From: Christensenella sp. UBA4636
GTDB taxonomy: Bacteria > Bacillota > Clostridia > Christensenellales > Borkfalkiaceae
Length of the DNA stretch: 64,000 nt
Assembly (NCBI GenBank): GCA_002405915.1
Contig: DHMS01000029.1
Location: 9,731-73,730 of the forward strand
Direction of reading: 5' to 3'
The notes under the pieces were generated by a model. It did not search any database and was not told the DNA's origin. It worked only from the letters and a program-made list of their open reading frames with translations. This document shows positions 60,014 through 64,000 of the stretch, piece by piece (position 1 is the first letter of the stretch; each line of letters begins with the position of its first letter). The position numbers and the translations under genes were made by a program.

Positions 60014-60255
60014 TGCAACACCTCCAAACCTTCGTTCAAAAGCTCAAAAAGCCCCGGGTCCGAATCTATCGGACTGTCAAGCAGTTCGGCTAAGGCTCTC
60101 TTGCACTCGGACGTCGGCAACGCCTTGTTTTCCTTCGCCAGCGCGGCGCACGTCGCATAGTTTTTACAGTGCTTGCAAACTTCCTCGTCTACGCCGTCCT
60201 CCGTCCAGAACTCCTCAATACAATTCGCCATGTATTGCCTGAATGTTGTGTTCAT
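60010..60255 (-). CDS. Small Cys-rich protein B, tandem paralogue
   Basis: 81 residues. VCKHCKNYATCAAL gives a CxxCx5C pattern with a later Cys (TSEC), a likely zinc or iron-sulphur site. The C-terminal LLDSPIDSDPGLFELLNEGLEV aligns with ALDRPVGSDPAFLAYINGIIGEV of the gene upstream, so the two are tandem duplicates. Overlap of the start with the previous stop (TAATG) couples them. A DNA- or RNA-binding role is plausible but unproven. Confidence 0.7.
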   Translation of the reverse strand: MNTTFRQYMANCIEEFWTEDGVDEEVCKHCKNYATCAALAKENKALPTSECKRALAELLDSPIDSDPGLFELLNEGLEVLQ

Positions 60256-60509
60256 TATCTGTCAACCTCCCCTATAATGCCGTTTATGTAAGCGAGGAAC
60301 GCCGGGTCGGACCCGACAGGTCTGTCGAGTGCCTCGTGAACGGTCTGCTCGCACCAAGATTCCGGAATGCTTGCCGCGCCCTTTGGCGAACAGCAAAGCT
60401 TCTCGCACTCCTTCCGCCGGCTGCAACGCTTGCAGAAATCGCTGTCGCAAAACGCGACTTGAAAAAGCTTGTCAAGGTTAGCTATAACGTAATCGCGAAA
60501 GCTTCTCAT
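60255..60509 (-). CDS. Small Cys-rich protein A, tandem paralogue
   Basis: 84 residues. FCKRCSRRKECEKLCC has the same CxxCx5C pattern as the following gene, with further Cys (ESWCEQ), and ALDRPVGSDP near the C-terminus. The two proteins share layout throughout, so this is a local duplication. It overlaps its neighbours at both ends (ATGA and TAATG). No named family is recognised. Confidence 0.7.
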   Translation of the reverse strand: MRSFRDYVIANLDKLFQVAFCDSDFCKRCSRRKECEKLCCSPKGAASIPESWCEQTVHEALDRPVGSDPAFLAYINGIIGEVDR

Positions 60510-60811
60510 ATTCTCACCTCCCGCGGCTCTAAAAGCCCCTTGCGTTGCTCCGTCGGTATGCGATACTTGAAAATCGCTTTGATTTCGCCTAAGCCGTACA
60601 GCGTTTGAAAAATGAATTGCTGTTCGCTGCTACGTAGGTCGTAAGCGTCCGGATTGACAATGACGTCTTTAAGTTCGTTCATCAAAAAAGACGCCAGGTC
60701 GTAAACGGCTTCCGGCGTCGAGTGTACTTTTTTGCTCTCAACCTTTGCCGCTTCAAAGTGGTACTTGCCCTTGTGTGGCGCGTTCTGCGCCCTTTTCTTT
60801 TCGTTTGACAT
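60506..60811 (-). CDS. First gene of the element's main operon, unknown function
   Basis: 101 residues from ATG 60811; a longer frame to 60868 crosses the operator region. A basic N-terminus (SNEKKRAQNAPHKGKYHFEAAKVESKK) is followed by a helical part (AVYDLASFLMNELKDVIVNPDAY...EQQFIFQTLYGLGEIKAIFKY). It could be a small nucleic-acid binding protein, for example the ssDNA-binding role of Ff pV, but no motif proves this. It is directly controlled by the operator region. Confidence 0.6.
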   Translation of the reverse strand: MSNEKKRAQNAPHKGKYHFEAAKVESKKVHSTPEAVYDLASFLMNELKDVIVNPDAYDLRSSEQQFIFQTLYGLGEIKAIFKYRIPTEQRKGLLEPREVRI

Positions 60812-60830
60812 TTTTATCCCTACCTTTGCA

Positions 60831-60914
60831 AACACAGCGTTACTGTGTTTATATCGGTAATATAACACAGATTTTCTGTGTTGTCAAGACAAAAACACAA
60901 ATTTTCTGTATAAT
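60831..60914. promoter_or_regulatory. Divergent promoters with three evenly spaced 19-bp operators
   Basis: AACACAG-N5-CTGTGTT occurs at 60831-60849 and 60864-60882, and AACACAA-ATTTT-CTGTATA at 60894-60912 (spacing 33 and 30 bp). The leftward promoter TTGACA (60882-60887)/17/TATATT (60859-60864) has operator 2 exactly between its boxes. The rightward promoter AAGACA (60886-60891)/17/TATAAT (60909-60914) has operator 3 between its boxes. This is a lambda-like arrangement for the adjacent XRE repressor. Confidence 0.85.
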
Positions 60915-60938
60915 TTTTAAAAAAGGGGTTATAAAATC

Positions 60939-61298
60939 ATGTTTAGCGATAAAATTAGTACTTTAAGAAAAGAAAACAAGCTAACACAAAAGCAGCTCGC
61001 AGCATATTTGAATCTTTCGGCAAACGCTATTTGCGAATGGGAAAAAGGACGAAGCGAACCCAATTTTGACACATTAAAAAAAATCGCCGACTATTTCGAC
61101 GTATCAATAGATTACCTTTTAGGGCGCGAGGACGACTTCGGCGTGGTAAAAAGAGAATCGCCGGCGGACAAGGACAGCGAGGAGCTTTTGAGCCTATACC
61201 GGGAACTTACGCCGAGCGCGCAAGAAGCCATAAAGGAGACAATCCGTCAGCTTGTCGCCCGCCAGAACGGTGCGACCGACACCGGGGAAATAAAATAG
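60939..61298 (+). CDS. XRE-family phage-type repressor
   Basis: 119 residues. N-terminal helix-turn-helix (about 5-58, LTQKQLAAYLNLSANAICEWEKGRSEPN) and a helical C-terminal part (EELLSLYRELTPSAQEAIKETIRQLV) for dimerisation. No protease domain, so it is not a self-cleaving LexA/CI type. It is divergent from the phage-like operon, with three operators between. It should hold the element dormant and regulate itself through the weaker third site. Confidence 0.9.
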   Translation: MFSDKISTLRKENKLTQKQLAAYLNLSANAICEWEKGRSEPNFDTLKKIADYFDVSIDYLLGREDDFGVVKRESPADKDSEELLSLYRELTPSAQEAIKETIRQLVARQNGATDTGEIK

Positions 61299-61358
61299 TT
61301 ATGTGCAACGCACATAGTACGGTTTGAACATATACGTAAGTATACGCCACGCAAAAAA

Positions 61359-61392
61359 AAGAACCCCGCCGAAGCGAAGTTCTTATTTTTTT
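61359..61392. terminator. Bidirectional terminator, third copy of the AAGAAC...GTTCTT hairpin
   Basis: Stem AAGAAC/GTTCTT (61359-61384) with eight A before and a T run after. It separates the convergent repressor and antitoxin genes, and nearly matches those at 50969 and 51661. Confidence 0.85.
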
Positions 61393-61404
61393 TGCAGTTG
61401 GTTG

Positions 61405-61704
61405 TCAGATAAACTGAATTGAAAGCTTTCTGTCAAGTGCGGTTGCGATTCTCTGAAGAGTTTTTATAGACGGGTTTGCCGTTCCGTGTTCGAGGCGGCT
61501 TATATCGGCTTGCGATATACCGGTCTTTTCTGAAAGCTCTTTTTGAGTCAAGCCCGTTTCGATACGAGCTTTCATAATGGCTTCCATAATAACGAACTCA
61601 GGTTCGAGCGCGTCATACTCTGCTTTAAGTTCAGGGTCTTTGAGTTGCTCTTCTAAAAAATCATTGAAACTTGAAACGTTGTTTTTACTTTTTTCCATTT
61701 TCAT
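61405..61704 (-). CDS. higA: HigA-type XRE antitoxin
   Basis: 99 residues. The C-terminal helix-turn-helix (about 45-95, LTQKELSEKTGISQADISRLEHGTANPS) follows an N-terminal helical part rich in acidic residues (DFLEEQLKDPELKAEYDALEPEF) that should contact the toxin. It is the second gene of the pair, overlapping the toxin gene by 20 bp; toxin-first order is characteristic of higBA. Confidence 0.9.
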   Translation of the reverse strand: MKMEKSKNNVSSFNDFLEEQLKDPELKAEYDALEPEFVIMEAIMKARIETGLTQKELSEKTGISQADISRLEHGTANPSIKTLQRIATALDRKLSIQFI

Positions 61705-62047
61705 CCCTCCGTAATAAATAGTCTTTTCTATATTTTTTCGCGAGTTCGATTTCTTTCTCGGGCGTTTTTTGAGTCTTTTTTATAAAGCCGTTAGTCAAAA
61801 CGGCTCTCTGCCCCACGACAAAGAAGTACAAAACCCTCGATATATTAGTGCCGGCTCTTGCGCGAAGTTCAAATATACCGTCGCCTATCGGCTTTGAATA
61901 CGGTTCTCTCAAATCGTACCCCAGGTCTTGCAGCATAACAATCGCTCTAAGCATCTTTGCCCGCATAGGTTTGTCTAATCCGAGCAAAAAATCTTTTGCC
62001 GGTTCCGTCCCGTCTTCCTTTTGATAAAATATTGCTTCGAAGTGCAT
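61685..62047 (-). CDS. higB: HigB/RelE-type toxin
   Basis: 120 residues of the phage-derived Gp49-like HigB family. MLQDLGYDLREPYSKPIGDGIFELRARAGTNISRVLYFFVVGQRAVLTNGFIKKTQKTPEKEI carries the basic catalytic residues (Arg, Lys) and the GFxKKTQKTP signature. It is an expected ribosome-dependent mRNA endonuclease. AAAGGAAG precedes ATG, and its promoter carries an inverted repeat. Confidence 0.92.
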   Translation of the reverse strand: MHFEAIFYQKEDGTEPAKDFLLGLDKPMRAKMLRAIVMLQDLGYDLREPYSKPIGDGIFELRARAGTNISRVLYFFVVGQRAVLTNGFIKKTQKTPEKEIELAKKYRKDYLLRRDENGKK

Positions 62048-62077
62048 GTTTTTCTTCCTTTGCTTGTTTACGTTTAT

Positions 62078-62106
62078 ATTATATGCGATAAATCACATAT
62101 TGTCAA
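62078..62106 (-). promoter_or_regulatory. higBA promoter with operator-like repeat
   Basis: On the minus strand TTGACA (62101-62106), a 17-bp spacer and TATAAT (62078-62083). ATGCGA/TCACAT (62083-62098) is an imperfect palindrome between the boxes. Confidence 0.8.
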
Positions 62107-62284
62107 CTATTTTTGTTAAATAAATAAAAAATCTTTCCGGGAGGTGGTCGAAGGAGAGCGTACAGAAGTCGCGCGGGCGCACGCGAAGGCGCGGGCGCGG
62201 TCAAAAAAGTTAAGTTTTTTGTATAGCAAAAAACTTAAAATCGCCGTTTTTGAGCCGATTTTACACAAACGCCGTAAAGTTTGG

Positions 62285-62290
62285 TATAAT
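62285..62290 (+). promoter_or_regulatory. -10 box of the integrase gene
   Basis: TATAAT with possible TTACAC 18 bp upstream. A hairpin AAGTTTTTT/AAAAAACTT (about 62211-62235) before it may insulate the gene. From 62110 to 62210 no gene is seen. Confidence 0.5.
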
Positions 62291-62322
62291 TTTTATATCA
62301 AACGGAAGGAGTTAAAAAAAGT

Positions 62323-63573
62323 ATGGACGTAACACTTAAGAATCGGCTTGATACTATTGTATCGATGGCGATGGCAATCATTGAGGACGAGCTACGGCGG
62401 GACGAGCTGAAAAGAGAAGGCAAGTTCGCCGGCACGGACGAAAAACAACCGGAGGGTGTTTGCAGAGACGTTTCTACATTCTTCACTAACAAGGAGCTAT
62501 CTGCAATGCCAAAACTAAAAGACGGAAAATTCCGCCGCCGTAGTGACGGGCTTTACGAAGTCCGATACAGAAAGGACGGATACGACAAAAGCTTTACCTC
62601 CGCCATCCAGGCAGAGGCAATCAAAAAATATCGCGCGTTTATATTCAGCCTTAAAGCGGCGGAATGCGGAGCTAAGCAAACGGTAGCTTCTCCCCCACCG
62701 CCGAAGCGCACGCCCGGGCAGAAGTATACGTTTGCGGCTTTTGCGGCGAAAGTCTTTGCTCAGAAGCGACCGCTCATTAAAGCGGCAAGCTTTGAAAAGT
62801 ACGAAAGCGTATATCGGCTTTACATAGAACCGGCGTTCGGGAAGAAGAAGCTCGAGGACATAACGTCGTTCGACGTGCAAGGAGTGGTCAACAAGCTTTA
62901 CACTGCCGGCAAGGGCAGAACGATTGAGGACGTGCGCACGGTGTGCCGGTTAGTGTTCCGGCAAGCGTTGGCGAACGACTATCTCGCAAAAGACCCGTCG
63001 CAGTTCGTAGAGTTCCCGACGCACCGCCGCAAGAACGGTACCGCGCTCACGCTCGAAGAAGAGAAAACCTTGCTTGAACGCATTAAAGGAAGCAAGTACG
63101 AACTCATTTACAAGATTATGCTTTTCTCCGGGGCGAGAGCTGCGGAAGTCTTGCGGCTTCGCCTTTCCTATATCGACTTCGAAGCAAACACTATTGCGAT
63201 ACCGTGCGCAAAGCTCAAAGGCAATCAAGGGGAAGTATTCCGGGTGGTGCCGATATTCCCGTACTTGAAGCCGGTGCTTGAAGCTCTTCCGAAGAAGAAG
63301 GACCTTGTGTTCGAGGACTGCCGCGCGGTAACGGTATCGAACCGCTTTTCGCGCTACGTCGAAGGTCACCACTTGCACGAACTGAGGCACACCTTTATTT
63401 CCCGCGCCAAAGAGTGCGGAGTCAACCCGGAACTCGTCACGACGTGGGCTGGTCACGACTTCGAAGGCGTGGAGAGCAAACGAGGCAAAATAACGCGCAC
63501 GGTTTACACTCATTTTTCAATGAATTTTCAGCAACAACAAGCCAAAATGCTTGATTATATGCGGAAAAATTAA
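62323..63573 (+). CDS. int: Tyrosine recombinase (integrase)
   Basis: 416 residues. The N-terminal extension (about 1-60) is followed by an arm-binding fold (FRRRSDGLYEVRYRKDG), a SAM-like core-binding domain (about 130-220) and the catalytic domain. Visible active residues: Arg in SGARAAEVLRLR, Lys in CAKLKGNQG, HELRHT, His in WAGHDF and nucleophile Tyr in VYTHF. AAGGAG precedes ATG. Lying 150 bp from the intact tRNA-Gly with duplicated tRNA end sequence at both ends, it is the enzyme that inserted the element. Confidence 0.96.
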   Translation: MDVTLKNRLDTIVSMAMAIIEDELRRDELKREGKFAGTDEKQPEGVCRDVSTFFTNKELSAMPKLKDGKFRRRSDGLYEVRYRKDGYDKSFTSAIQAEAIKKYRAFIFSLKAAECGAKQTVASPPPPKRTPGQKYTFAAFAAKVFAQKRPLIKAASFEKYESVYRLYIEPAFGKKKLEDITSFDVQGVVNKLYTAGKGRTIEDVRTVCRLVFRQALANDYLAKDPSQFVEFPTHRRKNGTALTLEEEKTLLERIKGSKYELIYKIMLFSGARAAEVLRLRLSYIDFEANTIAIPCAKLKGNQGEVFRVVPIFPYLKPVLEALPKKKDLVFEDCRAVTVSNRFSRYVEGHHLHELRHTFISRAKECGVNPELVTTWAGHDFEGVESKRGKITRTVYTHFSMNFQQQQAKMLDYMRKN

Positions 63574-63668
63574 GCTTTTTACTGCCCCAAAAACGACCCG
63601 TTTTTTTGAGTTTTGTATCGGTTAACACGATAAACGAACTAAAAAAGTAGCAGTTTTACAACGAAAAA

Positions 63669-63693
63669 CACTGTTCTAATACATAGAACAGTG
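63669..63693. terminator. Element-borne bidirectional terminator for int and tRNA-Gly
   Basis: Perfect 9-bp stem CACTGTTCT/AGAACAGTG with a 7-nt loop and five T on the minus strand. It stands where tRNA-Gly transcription must stop after integration separated the tRNA from its original terminator. Confidence 0.8.
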
Positions 63694-63719
63694 CCAAATC
63701 TGCTATTTTTTGTTAAAAA

Positions 63720-63744
63720 TGGAGCGGATGATGGGAGTCGGACC
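63720..63744. repeat. Right attachment site (attR), 3' end of tRNA-Gly
   Basis: 25 bp identical to 51694-51718. Integration leaves the tRNA intact at this end. Confidence 0.92.
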
Positions 63745-63793
63745 CACCTCTCAAGCTTGGGAAGCTCGCATACTACCGATGTACTACACCCGC
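63720..63793 (-). tRNA. tRNA-Gly (anticodon CCC)
   Basis: Complete cloverleaf on the minus strand: acceptor GCGGGTG/CATCCGC (one G-U), D stem GTAC/GTAT, anticodon stem CGAGC/GCTTG with loop TTCCCAA, T stem GTGGG/CCCAT, discriminator T and encoded CCA. It is functional and is the integration target of the 12-kb element. Confidence 0.96.
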
Positions 63794-63811
63794 ATTGAAT
63801 TTTACTTGATT

Positions 63812-63840
63812 ATTATATATTTATATTCTGTTATTGTCAA
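63812..63840 (-). promoter_or_regulatory. Promoter of tRNA-Gly
   Basis: On the minus strand, consensus TTGACA (63835-63840), 17-bp spacer, TATAAT (63812-63817). Confidence 0.88.
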
Positions 63841-63884
63841 GTTTTTTGCCTAATATTTTGAGAATTTATGTTGTCGATATAATG

Positions 63885-63909
63885 CCCCGCCGCGGGAAAC
63901 GCGGCGGGG
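63885..63909. repeat. 10-bp G+C hairpin near the right edge
   Basis: CCCCGCCGCG/CGCGGCGGGG with a 5-nt loop. No T run on either strand close by, so it is a weak terminator candidate only. Confidence 0.5.
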
Positions 63910-63929
63910 GTGAAACTATAAAATAGCGT

Positions 63930-63943
63930 TTAATCGACTTATA
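63930..63943. repeat. Dispersed 14-mer TTAATCGACTTATA, copy at right edge
   Basis: Exact copy with GCGTTTAATCG upstream as at 26862. The remaining 63944-64000 may hold the 3' end of a gene beyond the window; nothing can be assigned. Confidence 0.8.
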
Positions 63944-64000
63944 CGAGGACTTAGAGTTAATTTCTGTCGGTAGTCGAACGAGCGTAGTCTTTGACTTTTA

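Larger units (their letters stand above)
51694..63744. mobile_element. 12-kb tRNA-Gly-integrated element, probable filamentous (inovirus-type) prophage
   Basis: Bounded by the 25-bp direct repeat of the tRNA-Gly 3' end, with a tyrosine integrase adjacent to the intact tRNA. The operon 60811-52686 runs in Ff-phage-like order: four small overlapping cytoplasmic genes, a hairpin-rich non-coding block, small membrane proteins of 53-92 residues, secreted proteins with C-terminal anchors (pIII/pVI-like positions), then a membrane-bound Zot/pI-like ATPase. No capsid, terminase, portal or tail gene and no relaxase are present, which argues against a tailed phage or conjugative element. A HUH replication protein was not recognised. 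No secretin is needed without an outer membrane. An XRE repressor and a HigBA module lie on the integrase side. Confidence 0.75.

Noticed and set aside
63885..63909. Rho-independent terminator at the right edge
   Set aside because: The stem is strong, but there is no T run on either strand, so it was listed only as a hairpin.

Overview
The window is a chromosomal segment of an anaerobic, low-to-moderate G+C member of the Bacillota (Clostridia-like). The evidence is a complete six-subunit Rnf complex, AgrC/AgrA-style GHKL and LytTR signalling, a NusG domain II protein, XRE regulators that carry membrane anchors, YafQ/DinJ and HigBA modules, AGGAGG ribosome binding sites, and TTGACA-17-TATAAT promoters. 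A gut Christensenellales-type lineage would fit, but I cannot establish the lineage from sequence alone. Most genes lie on the minus strand. No rRNA or CRISPR array is present, and the only tRNA found is tRNA-Gly(CCC) near the right end.

Layout. 1-2.6 kb: a heterodimeric ABC exporter with its MarR regulator. 2.8-4.1 kb: a DUF4143 ATPase. 4.2-16 kb: a surface glycan locus with a secreted CBM protein, a 50-residue peptide gene, an XRE-helix-turn-helix/GH3/CBM fusion of about 1,800 residues, a second GH3 enzyme and a small membrane protein. 16-18.2 kb: a GHKL kinase and LytTR regulator. 18.4-24.1 kb: a DUF1016 nuclease, a P-type ATPase homologue without its catalytic aspartate, and an intact P-type ATPase. 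24.2-31.4 kb: XRE and SLOG genes, an acyl-CoA ligase with an acyltransferase-like partner, malQ, recR and ebfC, interspersed with dense non-coding repeats. 31.7-37.8 kb: a restriction-modification cluster built on a single-chain GIY-YIG/helicase/methylase enzyme. 38-43.4 kb: a patatin-aroC-aroA/aroE-aroQ-aroK operon followed by a decayed endonuclease/exonuclease/phosphatase gene. 43.4-50.8 kb: apbE-NusG_II-Gx-rnfCDGEAB, a sodium- or proton-translocating ferredoxin:NAD oxidoreductase with its flavin transferase. 51.0-51.6 kb: dinJ-yafQ.

51.69-63.74 kb is a 12-kb integrated element. A 25-bp direct repeat of the tRNA-Gly 3' end bounds it, and a tyrosine integrase lies beside the tRNA. Its long minus-strand operon runs in the order of a filamentous phage: small replication-type genes, a hairpin-rich non-coding block, several tiny membrane proteins, two large secreted proteins with C-terminal anchors, then a membrane-anchored Zot/pI-like ATPase. 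A divergent XRE repressor with three evenly spaced 19-bp operators controls the start of the operon. I read this as a probable inovirus-type prophage of a Gram-positive host. No rolling-circle Rep was recognised.

The chromosomal spacers carry several repeat families that ordinary annotation would miss. These are TTTCAA-rich tracts, short perfect hairpins joined by invariant ATATCGA linkers (five in one array), a 14-mer TTAATCGACTTATA that also occurs in frame inside aroE, and a larger foldable element present twice. A 53-bp piece of aroE also lies inside the broken gene 1.5 kb away.
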